This document shows, piece after piece, positions 11,211 through 21,138 of a DNA stretch of 64,000 nucleotides (positions are counted from its first letter, which is position 1; every line of letters begins with the position of its first letter). The stretch lies in the NCBI GenBank assembly GCA_907163375.1, contig CAJQUW010004428.1, positions 21,358 through 85,357 of the forward strand, written 5' to 3'. The notes beneath the pieces are model-generated. The model made no database searches, was not told the DNA's origin, and saw nothing but the letters and a program-made list of their open reading frames with translations. This DNA is from Prostheceraeus crozeri (Eukaryota; Platyhelminthes; Polycladida; Euryleptidae). The position numbers and the translations under genes are program-made.

Positions 11211-12549
11211 GTCGAGTTCTTCCGCTTGTTTGCTTAGTGAGTGTGGAGGGGATGTAGGCATGGTGACGGCTTAAACCAATTGTGTGGCATTTTCATCGTC
11301 TGAAGGCATGGACAGTAGCCACTGTTGAATCAAGTTCTTTCAATGTTCTCTATATTCAAAGAAACTTTTGGCACATTGATGCGTTTTCAATAGTTTTAAG
11401 AGAAGTATGTACCCAACCAGTGGAACAAGCCCTGACGGCGCTTGCTACGTGTCGCATACTGAATCAAGTCTTCATAACATGAACATCAATCATTATGTAT
11501 TTTCATCTGTAATGAAGTTTCCTTTCTCCTCTATCATTTACATTGAGAATGGGTCCAATTACTGTTGAAAAGAGATATTCCATAGGCCGTGATCGCTAAA
11601 GGTGTACAGTCGATACACAGAGTCAACGCATCTTATTCTTCAAATTTTTCAATTGCTCAACCAGTTTCCGATTGTAATTAAGACAGCACGATGTGGAGCA
11701 TTGATGTGAACATTTTTGCGATGATACTATTTTCTTTTCCTATACATTGTGATTTTGCAAGAGGTTGCCTTTAACTTGCTGCAATGGCTGTCAATTGGTA
11801 GCATATTCAGTGCCTGAGGAATAATAATTTCCAAAAGCGAAGAATAAGAACTCATAAGTTTGTAAGATAAGCAGGGGAGCTTGGCAAAATTTCACGTCGA
11901 AATCTAAATCGTCCCGACACTCCTTGCGTACAGTCAAGGAATAAGTAAACCGTATGGGTTTGTTCAGTAGCTGCTTGAAAAATTTCAATTAAGCTTTTTG
12001 ATCCTCTGGGTGCAACGATGTCGCGCTAAAATTTCAAATTGACGTTTTATCGTCGCTATTCCTTGAAAATAGCATATAAATAGTGTGGATTCAGTTTCGT
12101 GACGAGCTGCTTCTTTTTTTCCATGCAGGAAACACAATGTTGTTGTGATATAGATGATAAAGCACACTTTTATGGTGTGCTATTACTCCCCTGCACGATG
12201 AACAATCTGTAGAGACATCTTTGAATTCTTACGTTCTTTTTAATAATTCATCCAATGACAACAACATCATTAGAACTTGAAGTTTTATTCCACTGCCAAT
12301 AATTGGCCTTCATGTCGAATAAAGTTGCTGACGTTGGCAATTCCGGAAACAGCGACGGTTGAATAAATACCATAACACCAAAGTCACTCGATTGATAGTT
12401 CCTTAAGCAACTCCCTTCGTATTAGCCAATAAATCAAGCGTGAAAACCAGTTTACCCTGCAGGAATGGACCTGATACCAGTCCAAACTTTACATCATTGA
12501 GTGTCTGAAATCCATTTTTATGAACTTGAGATTCAACTTTGCATAATTA
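11211..12549 (-). other. Unresolved decayed coding-like DNA in the Polinton fossil
   Basis: No long frame is present. Short - strand stretches look protein-like, for example VKFCQAPLLILQTYEFLFF near 11.85 kb and KRINVPKVSLNIENIERT near 11.4 kb. The latter resembles the NVP..L.GN ending of a Polinton gene that I recall from other animals. The evidence is weak. The block lies between the integrase remnant and the small basic gene, where further Polinton genes would be expected. Confidence 0.3.
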
Positions 12550-12949
12550 ACGCTTACGAGCCAAAGATATTACCCAATAGTTACCCACGGCAGGAGCTAT
12601 CATTGGAAGTAATGCTAAAGGAAACCGCACCTTTTGTGTTAGAGTTTCCAATCGTTCGTTTGAAGGTGACTTTAGATTGGAGATGAAACGCAATGTTTTC
12701 GTAGCATATCGCTTAAGTAACTTTCGTTGTTTTGGGCGCTAATTTCTATCGTCCTCAACTTCCTCACATGAGAAATAATTTCAACAAGATTGAATTAATC
12801 GTTACATGCAGTATAGCATTGTATCGCTGATTTGCTTTCATTCGTCGGAGAAGCTTAATGGCTGAAGAAAACTGAAGACTTTTGACCGTTCGATCTTTAC
12901 GTTTCGCCATTTTCCGTGTTAGTCCTTTGCTAAAACCTATCTTTACCAC
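12550..12949 (-). pseudogene. Small conserved basic Polinton gene, remnant
   Basis: The - strand reads MAKRKDRTVKSLQFSSAIKL, then RPKQRKLLKRYATKTLRFI, then a hydrophobic FPLALLPMIAPAVGN segment. This matches the layout of a small basic Polinton-associated protein I know from many invertebrates, with a basic helix, an RQKRRLRRYK-type stretch and a terminal QKGGFLPALLAP-type hydrophobic end. Its role in Polintons is not known to me. The gene is broken. Confidence 0.5.
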
Positions 12950-13454
12950 AGTTTACATAGGTACTAACTATTGCGGCATAAGTGACACTCGACATGAAGA
13001 CAATATCACAGTGGTTTCCATTTTGTCAAAAGTTGAATGGCAATTACGATGAAACAGCGTTGACAAAAAGCATGCTTACATCTCTTGAAATGCGCTTCTT
13101 CTTTCCAATCCATCCTTTCCGCTTACTTACCTCACAACACCAGAGTTGCACCACGTTAACTGATGTCTATAGCAAGTCATTTTGAAGATATGAATTTGCT
13201 AGCCTTTTCTAAATAATAGACGCATGTACAGAAGGAATATACTTCGAGAGTGAGCAGACATAGCTCGAAAACCAGTTGTGCTACAATCAAGTACCACTGC
13301 ATTTTCAATTTTTCTTTATGGAAAGTTGAATGTGCAGATCTGAAATCGCTTCAATCACTAGACTGCTACCATGATGGTTAAATGCGTTAAGACGTTCAGC
13401 AATTTTTATCATATGTCTTTTAAAAAATTCTTGGGGGTGATCAACCACTTCCAT
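12950..13454. other. Decayed DNA between Polinton fossil and polypyrimidine tract
   Basis: About 500 bases without a convincing gene. A - strand stretch between 13305 and 13490 (ISMEVVDHPQEFFKRHMIKI and so on) has protein-like composition and might be another Polinton gene piece, but I cannot assign it. The pyrimidine-rich sequence begins at about 13.45 kb. Confidence 0.3.
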
Positions 13455-16400
13455 TGAAATAAACGCAAAATGGAAAGACGACTTTCCACCTCTCTCTTCT
13501 ACATTCTCTCTCTCTATATCTACCTCTCTTCTCATTCTTACTCCTCTCCTTCTCTTCTTCACCTCTTCTCTCTTACCTCTCCTCCAACCTCTTTTATCTT
13601 CTCTCTCTCTTCATCTATCTTGTAACTCTCTAATTCCTCTATCTATCTTCATTTCTCTCCGTCTCCTAGTCTCCTCTCTATCTTATCATTTCTCATTATC
13701 TTTCAAGGCCTTACTTCTCATTTTTCTTTCTTTCTTCTCTCCAACTTTCTCTTTCATTGCTCTACTCTCTTCCAATCCTACACCTCTTCTCATTCTTCGA
13801 TCTTCTCTCGTTCTCTCCTACTTCTCTTTCTCCTCTTCTCTCTTGTTCTTTCTCGATCATTTTCCGATCTCCTCAGTTCTCTCTTCTCCTCTTCAATCGT
13901 CTGTTCTCTCTTCTTCTCTTCTCTCGCTTCTCACGCCTATCTCTTCAAATCTCCTTCCCGTCTCTTCTCTTCTCTACCCTCTTTCTTTTTACTCTCGCTC
14001 TCTCTCTCAACTCTTGTCTCCCTCTCGAATTCTCTCTCTTCTCCTCTTCTCTCGTCGATTCTGCATAATCCTAAATTTCTCTCTCTCCTCTCTTCTCATC
14101 TTCTCTCTCTTTCTCTTCCTCTCTTCTCTTCTCTATCTTTCTTCTCTCTTCTCTTCTCATCTCTCCATTCTCTCTCACTTGACTCTCTTCATTCTTCTCT
14201 CTTCTCTCTCTTCTTCTCTCTTCTACTTCTCTCTCTCTCTCTTCTCTCTCTTCTTCTCTTCTCTTTCTTCTCTCTCTTCTCTATCTCTTATAATCTCTCT
14301 CTATCTCTTCTTCTTTCTTTCTTCTCTCTACTTTCCTCTTCTCCTCTTCTACTCATCCTCTCTCTACTTCTCTTCTACTTCTTCTCTCTCTCTTCTTCTC
14401 TCTCCTCTATCTCTCCTCTTCTTTCTCTTCTCTTTCTCTCTTCTCCTAATTCTCTTCTCTCTTTCTTTCTCTTCTTCTCCTTCTTCTTTCTCTTCTCTTC
14501 TCTCTTTCTCTACTTTCTCTTCTTTCTCCTTTCTCTTCTTCTCTTTCTCTTCTTCTACTCTTCTTCTCTCTTTCTCTCTTCTCTTCTTCTCTCTTCTTCT
14601 CTTCTCTTTCTTCTTCTTCTCTTCTCTTTCTCTTCTTCTTTCTTCTTCTCTTTCTTCTCTTCTCTCTCTCTTCTCTTCTTCTTCTCTTCTTCTCTTTCTC
14701 CTCTCTTCTTCTCTTCTTCTCTTCTCTTTTTTCTCTCTTCTCTCTTTCTTCTCTCGTCTACTCTCTTCTCCTCTCTCTCTTCTCTCTTCTATTCTCTTCC
14801 TTCTTCCTCTCTTTCTGCTCTTCTCTTCTTCTTCTACTTCTCCTCTCTCTCTCTTCTTCTTCTCTATTCTTCTACTTCTTTCTACTTCTACTCCTTCTCT
14901 TCTCTCATTCTTCTTCTCTTCTCTTCTCTCCTTCCTTCTCTCTCTCTCTTCTCTTCTCTCTCTCTTCTCTTCTCATTCTCTCTATTCTTCTCTTCTTTTC
15001 TTCTCTTCTCTCTCTTCTTCTCTCTCTTCTTTCTCTTCTCTTCTCTTCTCCTCTTTCTACTCTTTTCTCTCTTTCCCCTCTTCTTTCTTCTTCTCTCTGC
15101 TCTCTTCTCTCTCTTTTTCTCTCCCTATTCTCTCTCTCTTCCCTCTCGTCTTCTCTTCTCTCCTCTTCTCTCCTTTCTTCTTCTCTCTCTCTCTTCTATT
15201 CTCTTCTTCTCTCTTCTTCTCATTCTCCTCTTTCCTCTTCTCTTCTCTCTCTTTCTCCTCTTCTTCTCTCTTTTCTTTTCATCTCATCTTCTTTCTCTCC
15301 TCTCTCCGCTACTCTTCTTTCTCTTCTCTCTTCGCTCTCTCATTCTTCTCTCTTCTCCTTTACTCTCTTCAAATTCTTCTCTTCTCTTCTCTCTCTCTGC
15401 CTTTCTAGTTATCTTCTCTATCTTCGTTGCCTTCTCTAATTCTCTGATCATTTCCTCAGAGCATTCTCCTCCATCCATTCTCTCTCTTTCTCTCTTTAAA
15501 ATTCTCTCCTCTCCTAAATTCTCTCTCTTCTTCATCTATCTCCGTTTCCTTCTCCTCTCTTCTCTTACGCTAACTATCTCTATTCTTTACTACGCCTCTT
15601 CGGACTCTTCTTTATCTACTCCTCTATAACTTCTCCTCTTCTCCTTCTTCTCTTCTATCTCTAATTCTCTCTATTCATTACTCTCTTCTACATTTCTCTA
15701 CCTCTGATCTTCTCTCTTGGCAATCGCTCTCTCTTTTCTCATCTTCGATTTTCTACCTCTCTTCTGCGCTACGCATCTCTATTCTGCTTCGCGCTGCGTA
15801 GCTGCTCTCGTAGCTCGATACTTGATCAACCTCTGTCGTCTCTCAGCGCGGCCATCTCCGGACTCTCGCGCACCTCGTACCGCGCCTCGCGCGCGCTGCT
15901 CGTGCGCTAGTCTGTATGTACGCTTCCTCGTCACCGCTGTTTGCGTCGCTAGTCGGATGCAGATCCTCCTCTTCTGTGCTTAACCGCGCGCGCGTCGCGG
16001 CTGCTGCGCGCTCGGCGGCGGTGCTTTCGCTGCCATCGGCCTCAGGACCCGCTGGCGTCTCACAGCGCTAGCGATTTCTCCGGCCACGCGTTTCGGGTTC
16101 TTCTCGGCGACCCTAGCGAGCCTACCTCGCGGGCTTCGCGCTCGGATCGCAGGGAAACCGCTCTCGGCGCACGTCCTCATATCTTCGCGACGCTCCGCTG
16201 CGCGTCCCAAACCACCCTCCGAGCGTCTCGCAGTCGAACGTCGCTCCTCCGGCGCAGCATCGCTGCTCGCTGTTGCTGACGCGTCGGTTCTTTTCTCGCC
16301 TCGCAACCCGCTCGCCGCTCTTGCCTTCCGCTGTGCCTACGTGCCTTCTCGTCTCTCGGTCTGCTCGCTGTACCGCGCTGCGATCGTGTTTACCTCTTCT

Positions 16401-17460
16401 GAGCTTCGCGCTCTCCGTGCGGCTACTCCACAGCGCCCTAGTTGCTCGGCTAGCTTGATCTCGGCGGCTCTTCGATGCTCGCCGCTGCCATGCTTCTGTC
16501 TCTTGACGCGCTCGGCGCCAGTTCTGTTTTGTACTGCATCTTTCTCTTCATCGCCGACACCTCTTCTCTGTGATCCGACGCTTCTCCTCTTACTGTTCTC
16601 GCTCTCGTCGCTCGCTCTTCGCTTCTAATCGCTCTTCTTTTCTCTCTCTATTCTCTTCGCTTTTTTCTTCTTTCTCGTCTCGCTTCTCTTCGTATCTCTG
16701 ACTCTTCTAATCTTTGCTACCTTTCTCAACCTACGTTCTCTTTCTTCACCGCTTTACCTACTTTCGTTCTCTTTCACTCTTTCTCTTCTTTCTCTCTCTA
16801 CTTGTTCTCTTACCCTCTTACTCTTCTTCCTTGCTCTCTATACCTTCTCTCTCTTCTCGCTCTATCATCTCTATTCTTCCCTCTCTAATTTCTCTCTCTT
16901 CTTCCTTATTTTCTTCTCTTTTTCTTTTACTCTCTCTTTCTGCTCCGCTATCTTCCTCTTACTCTTTCTTTCTGACCTCTTTCCCTTTCTTGTTCTTCAT
17001 TAACTTCTTACGTCTCTACTCATCTCGCTTTATCCTCTCTTTCTCTGTCACTCTCGTCTTTCTTTATTTACCTTTCTCTTCTCTCTCTTTCTACTCTCTC
17101 TTTCTCTCTTTCTCTTTTTTGCTTCTTATTCCTCCTCTATTCCTTCTTTCTCTCGTCGACTCTCTACTTTCTCCTCTTCTCCTCTCTTTTACTCTTCCTT
17201 CTCTTACTAATCCTCATCGTTTCTCTTCTCCTCACGTCGTATCTCTTTTTCCTCTCTCTGTATTCTTTCCTACTCTCTCATTCTCTGCTCTTCTTTTCCT
17301 TTTATATCTGCTCTTTTATCTTTCATCTTGCTCCTCTACATTACCTCTTCAGTCTCTTCTATAGCTTTCTCTCGTTCTTTCCTTCTCTCTCTCTTTGCAC
17401 TTCTTTTCTCGTCTTATTTCTCTGCTTCTCTTTGTTTATCCTCTCTTCTCGTCTCGATTC
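13455..17460. repeat. 4-kb polypyrimidine (TC/TTCTC) tract with CpG-rich core
   Basis: Roughly 4 kb of C/T-rich sequence dominated by TCTC and TTCTC words. The purest part is about 14.4-15.4 kb, with rising A and G content towards both edges. The block at 15.75-16.64 kb is different: CpG-rich and GC-rich. The long Ser/Leu/Phe-rich frames on one strand and Glu/Arg-rich frames on the other are compositional artefacts. Such tracts can form triplex (H-) DNA and are difficult to sequence, so an assembly or base-calling contribution is possible. Polinton-type coding DNA flanks it on both sides. Confidence 0.9.
15750..16640. repeat. CpG-rich core inside the polypyrimidine tract
   Basis: About 0.9 kb of sequence full of CGCG, GCGC and CTCGC words, abruptly richer in G and C than the surrounding TC tract and the AT-rich window. 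Reading frames run through both strands because stops are rare in such composition. The translations (for example Ala/Arg/Ser-rich on the - strand) match no family I know. A CpG-island-like repeat core or a sequencing artefact are both possible. Confidence 0.6.
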
Positions 17461-17679
17461 CTTTCCAAAATGACTAAACTTAATTTTCGCAACTAATCGC
17501 GCCATGATAATGCTATCAGAGACTGTATTCATTAACTCTAGAAATAGAGTGCTAGCATCATCGACCACTGCTTCGATGTCGGTCTCATCTTTATGAAAAT
17601 TTATCACATAATCTTGAACAGCTCCTTTTAAACTTTGCCTATGGAAATGTAATGTTCCGCAGTCGTTTGAGAAAGACAT
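17440..17679 (-). pseudogene. Possible Polinton polymerase N-terminal piece
   Basis: A - strand frame starting MSFSNDCGTLHFHRQSLKGA, followed by DYVINFHKDETDIEAVVDDA, then LVAKIKFSHFGKE before the sequence dissolves into the pyrimidine tract. The LKGA..Y..N pattern followed by an acidic helix and a KI.F strand resembles the N-terminal domain found at the start of Maverick DNA polymerase genes. The resemblance is from memory and moderate. It stands immediately downstream of the exonuclease-like gene. It is truncated at the tract. Confidence 0.35.
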
Positions 17680-17769
17680 GATCGCCCTTTATCTAACCCA
17701 TCCATTGCATGAAAACAACAACTCTTCTCATAGTAACATTTATTGAATAACGGTAACAAGCATGCATTA

Positions 17770-18310
17770 TAAATCAATGGTTTGAAACAGATAAAATAAA
17801 TACAGCTGGTAACTATCATACAGCGAGCAATGATAACCATACAGGACTTTGGCAGTGTTGAGGTAAGGAGGAAAGAAGCATTGGTTATGAACGTAGCTAC
17901 TACAACGAATAGACAAAATAGGAACACACAAATCCTTAAAACGTTTCGTGACTTCATGATAATGTTGATTCACTCTACTATCCCAAGGCGGGAGCAAAAT
18001 ATCATCAATGATTAGATTGGGAAATACTTTCCTCTCCTTACCAGGATTATTACAAAAGATGCGTATAACATTGAAAGCAGCTAACCATCGTTTAAAGTCA
18101 ATAAGAAAAAGCACTCTCACAAGAAAAGCCATAGTCTTGCAAATATTTCAGATTAAGTCCATGAATGTGTTTTCTCGCCCATTGATCAACATTGGGATCG
18201 CAGTTGGCATGTTGATGATAGACACTAACAATCTGATATGTCCAATTTTTCATACCAATAGCACTGAGCTCCTGTACAGGTTCACCCTCACAATCCATAA
18301 AAATGATGAT
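17770..18310 (-). pseudogene. DEDD-type exonuclease-like viral protein remnant
   Basis: The - strand encodes FMDCEGEPVQELSAIGMKNW, then QHANCDPNVDQWARKHIHGL, later RIFCNNPGKERKV and a C-terminal GYHCSLYDSYQLYLFYLF. The D-x-E at the start, the IHGL segment and the terminal H..LYD..ELY-like motif fit a DEDDh-like 3'-5' exonuclease or RNase H-like fold of a kind present in Polinton-related elements. Catalytic assignment is inferred from the spacing of acidic residues only. The gene is broken. Its neighbours are the 204-aa protein upstream and the possible polymerase start downstream, so the block looks like a replication module. Confidence 0.5.
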
Positions 18311-18349
18311 AGAAGCCTAAAACGGAAATTACACATCTAAGGAAGCGTT

Positions 18350-18500
18350 CTATAACATATTACAAAATGAAGAATTACATCGATGCTTTTCACGACAAAA
18401 TACACAAATGATATGATGGCAACGAAGAAGTAAAATGTATCTAATAAGACCACGTCTACGACACTCAAAACACAGAAGCGAATTGTCATAGGGCAGAGTT
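18350..18500 (-). CDS. Small Cys/His-rich RING-like segment
   Basis: Between the 204-aa gene and the exonuclease-like gene, the - strand reads SLLCFECRRRGLIRYILLLR followed by CHHIICVFCREKH. The C-x2-C ... C-H-H-x3-C-x2-C spacing is RING-like. It could be an accessory zinc-finger peptide of the same element or a chance pattern in a short stretch. No start codon assignment was possible. Confidence 0.25.
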
Positions 18501-18509
18501 AGGAAAGGA

Positions 18510-19284
18510 CTAGTAATTCTCCTTCTTTGATTTGCGTTTTGATGCAGCATTCTTGTCCGACTTGCGCTTCGTACCACTGCTGTTAAGGATTTGATCAATT
18601 ATGTCATCCACGTTGGGTGGTTTTGGAATATATAGGATGGATTCCATATGCATGGAGAGAGAGACCATTTTATTATCCTTGTGTCGACCATAATATAGCC
18701 CATTCACTTTGAAAAGGATATCCCAAGTACCTTCGCCGAGCTCATCACATCTGATGGGTATTGAATGATCTCCATCCTTCTTATAGTAAGTACACCAATG
18801 TGATACCGGTAGGCAAATGTGATTACCATCCCAAATCTTTCTATAGGGAGTATCCTTGTCATCTCTAGCCTTCCACTCTTGAGCAAGAGGAGTAGGAATG
18901 TCCATATTTAATGTCACGTACTCCTCAATAATATCAAGTTGGTGGCGAATGTACGGACTCACGGGGATCAGTATGTAGTCCCCATACTGATTGTGCATTA
19001 TCTTGACATCCGTGGAAGGGAGCATTCCCGTTTGGAGTACTACGCCATGATCGTCATAACGCAAGACTTGTTTAAATTTACGCTGTAGCGGTGTAGGATT
19101 ATGTACCTTGGTTGTTTCTTCCACTGGCCTCAGTTGTAGATGATCTGACCGTAGCGTACCTTGTAACGTTTGACCGCCATTTTGTCCTACTAGTGCAGCA
19201 GATGGAGTAGATGCCTGAAAATGAAAAAGATTGTATTAAGTTTACGTTTAAGGGAGGAGAGGGAGGAAAGTAGCGACTTACCAT
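18510..19284 (-). CDS. Unknown 204-aa protein of the viral-type cassette, candidate 5' intron
   Basis: The main frame (19124-18510, 204 aa) begins MEETTKVHNPTPLQRKFKQV, continues DVKIMHNQYGDYILIPVSPY, LPVSHWCTYYKK and VNGLYYGRHKDNKMV, and ends in a Lys-rich tail (KRKSDKNAASKRKSKKENY). I do not recognise a named family; the basic tail suggests a nucleic-acid-binding or nuclear protein. A candidate 67-bp intron (19281-19215) lies upstream: an ATG directly followed by GTAAGT, and a TTTTCAG acceptor leading into a frame that runs into the main one. The gene follows a TATA/CCAAT promoter, so it is probably the first gene of the cassette. Confidence 0.6.
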
Positions 19285-19371
19285 TTTAGTTGGATAATAG
19301 AATAGAGAGAAAATATGCGTCCGTCACTCGTGTGATTCAACGATGGAATGATTCTCACTGTGAAAGGCTCG

Positions 19372-19420
19372 CTATTTATATAGAAATGCTTGATTCTCAT
19401 TGGATGATGATCCTCATTGG
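19372..19420 (-). promoter_or_regulatory. TATA box and two CCAAT boxes, - strand promoter
   Basis: On the - strand TATATAAATAG occupies 19382-19372. Two CCAAT boxes (ATTGG on the given strand at 19399-19403 and 19416-19420) sit about 20-45 bases further upstream. The first ATG of the cassette (19284) is about 90 bases downstream. The arrangement is that of a classical RNA polymerase II promoter driving the cassette at 17.4-19.3 kb. Confidence 0.65.
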
Positions 19421-19429
19421 ATAATAACA

Positions 19430-20290
19430 TCAAGCTGATTCCAAATCTGAAATCCGTTTTCCCATCCGATGCTTCGTTTTGAAGCTACAGCCCAAAACGT
19501 CCCAAATTCTGACTCTGTCGTTTTTCGCCAATGTCCCAAAATCTTAAATGGCGTCTCACATCTAAACGAAGACAGATATGAACAAGCCGTTTGTTTCACT
19601 GAATTTGTCCCACTCTTAGCTTTCAAACGAGCTATGGCACGACAAAATCCGTCCACTGGAAGCCAAAATCGAAGCGAGCTATCCCGAGGGGGGGGACGTC
19701 AGCGAAAATTTTTTCTCTCCGATTGCATTCAAATTCACCATACCGATGCAGAATTTCACGCTGAATCCGAATCTGGCCTCCGTTTTCTCATCCGATGCTT
19801 CGTTTGGGCGCTACACACCAAAACGTCCCAAATTCTAACTCTTGTCGTTTTTTCGAAAAATGTTGAAAATTTTTTCTCGCCGATTGACTTGAAACTCACC
19901 ATACAGATAGAGAATTTCACGCTGATTCCAAATCTGAAATCCGTTTTCCAATCCGATGCTTCGTTTTGAAGCTAGAGCCCAAAACGTCCCAAATTCTAAC
20001 TCTGTCGTTTTTCGCCAATGTCCCAAAATCTTAAATGGCGTCTCACATCCAAACGAAGACAGATATGAACAAGCCGTTTCTTTCACTGAATTTGTCTCAC
20101 TCTTAGCTTTCAAACGAGCTATGGCACGACAAAATCCGTCCACTGGAAGCCAAAATCGAAGAGAGCTCTCCAGAGAGGGGGGGGACGTCAGTGAAAATTT
20201 TTCTCTCCGATTGCGTTCAAATTCACCATACCGATGCAGAATTTCACGCTGAATCCGAATCTGGCCTCCGTTTTCTCATCCGACCACTCC
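19430..20290. repeat. Tandem repeat, 487-bp period, with 161/326-bp sub-spacing
   Basis: Two nearly identical copies: the unit starting CTGATTCCAAATCTGAAATC at 19435 recurs at 19922 (487 bp apart). Each copy includes ATGTCCCAAAATCTTAAATG and a G-run followed by ACGTCAG. A related shorter block (ACGCTGAATCCGAATCTGGC) occurs near 19760 and 20247, giving sub-spacings of about 326 and 161 bp. Translated frames through it repeat themselves and are not genes. It lies directly upstream of the - strand promoter and may be terminal or subterminal repeat DNA of the neighbouring viral-type element. Confidence 0.8.
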
Positions 20291-20525
20291 TTCCACTCGA
20301 AACAGCCCATTTTACAACCCAACATTCAGCAGATTGCACGAAAAACATCACACACTATAGCCTCAAGACAAAACCTGGCGGTCGCCCAAGTCCACCACGA
20401 CACTCTGTCGTTCCAGAGGGGGGGGGAGTCAGCGAACATTTTGTGAACGTGGACCAACCTGGCCGGCACACCACGACAGACCTCTGTCGTTCCAGAGGGG
20501 GGGGGGCGCCGGTCGGGTGTTCGCC
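20291..20525. repeat. G-run repeats at the end of the tandem array
   Basis: Two G-runs near 20417 and 20494 follow the same lead-in (TCTGTCGTTCCAGAGGG). Together with the runs near 19688 and 20175 they make four runs of eight or more G in 0.8 kb. These could be degenerate ends of the same repeat family. Confidence 0.5.
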
Positions 20526-21057
20526 GTTTTCTTACTACTTCTAACGAAATTCCTTCCTTTCAAAATTTTAGGTTTCCGAAATCCTGAATCCGAAATTCTG
20601 AAATCCGTTCCTTACACACCGGTTCAATTTGTGCATGCATATCAATGTCACAGATTTCTAAGTATGTCCAGCATGATTTGTACGCGTCGTTTGCTTGATA
20701 GTCAAATATTCAGCACATTTCTTCCTTGGCATTTGTGCTAAAATTAAATTTTTGTTTTGCTTCATAACATCCGGCATTTAAAATTTCGAATATATAACGC
20801 GACATTCAAAATGACAGTTAATTAATGATCATATATTGCAAAATCAATTGAAACTTCATTCTATTAATTTATGGATTCATCAGAACTCTATAATGATGAT
20901 TGATAATTATTGTAGCTCTGAAAAACAAGTTTCCTCTATCACATTAAGGCAGAGAGATAGACATTAGTGGAAGATGAAGGGAACAGCCTTGACCTGAAAT
21001 CCTGGGAGAACGAAAATGAGACACAAGATTGATAATTATTACACAACACTTACGATT
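20526..21057. other. AT-rich DNA downstream of the HOIL-1-like stop codon
   Basis: No gene seen. This would contain the 3' UTR and polyadenylation region of the - strand HOIL-1-like gene, but I could not find a clear AATAAA on that strand within it. Confidence 0.4.
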
Positions 21058-21138
21058 TCAATGACAATTTGCGCAAGATTGATGGCACTTTTTCCCATCT
21101 ACTCCACAACGACAGCCACCCGTAGTATCGCCATGTCC
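21058..21138 (-). CDS. RBCK1: HOIL-1-like last exon (C-terminal Cys/His tail)
   Basis: 26 codons plus [21 protein letters not shown] then HQSCANCH and stop. The acceptor is TTTTCTTACAG. It joins in phase 0 to the exon at 28722-28862. The ending closely follows the human HOIL-1 C-terminus (GDTSGGCRC ... CQNCH). Confidence 0.93.
   Translation of the reverse strand, partial: GHGDTTGGCRCGVDGKKCHQSCANCH

Larger units (their letters stand above)
1..13450. mobile_element. Polinton/Maverick fossil, left edge outside window
   Basis: A virus-like Polinton (Maverick) element entering from the left edge. Parts seen: protein-primed family B DNA polymerase (+ strand), paired WEVGV-domain proteins, adenain-type protease remnant, F54H12.2-type capsid candidate, basic core protein, chromodomain integrase remnant and a small conserved basic gene, nearly all of them on the - strand and converging on the polymerase. 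In the family these genes support self-synthesis and possibly virion formation. Four genes keep long open frames (574, 516, 416 and 151 aa), but the integrase and protease are broken and the element as a whole carries many breaks. The contrast suggests moderate age. Whether the 17.4-20.5 kb cassette is the other end of the same element or a second copy is not settled. No terminal inverted repeat pair could be matched inside the window. Confidence 0.85.

Noticed and set aside
15980-16306. 108-aa Ala/Arg-rich frame in the CpG-rich core
   Set aside because: GC-rich DNA has few stops, and no motif or family resemblance is seen.
13757-17364. Long Ser/Leu/Phe-rich frames (up to 521 aa) and Glu/Arg-rich frames on the other strand
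   Set aside because: They are readings of the TC tract. TTCTC words lack stops in some frames, so length carries no information.
19414-20446. Repeated 70-166 aa frames in the 487-bp array
   Set aside because: The same sequence is copied in both units and on both strands. The frames follow the repeat period, not a gene.
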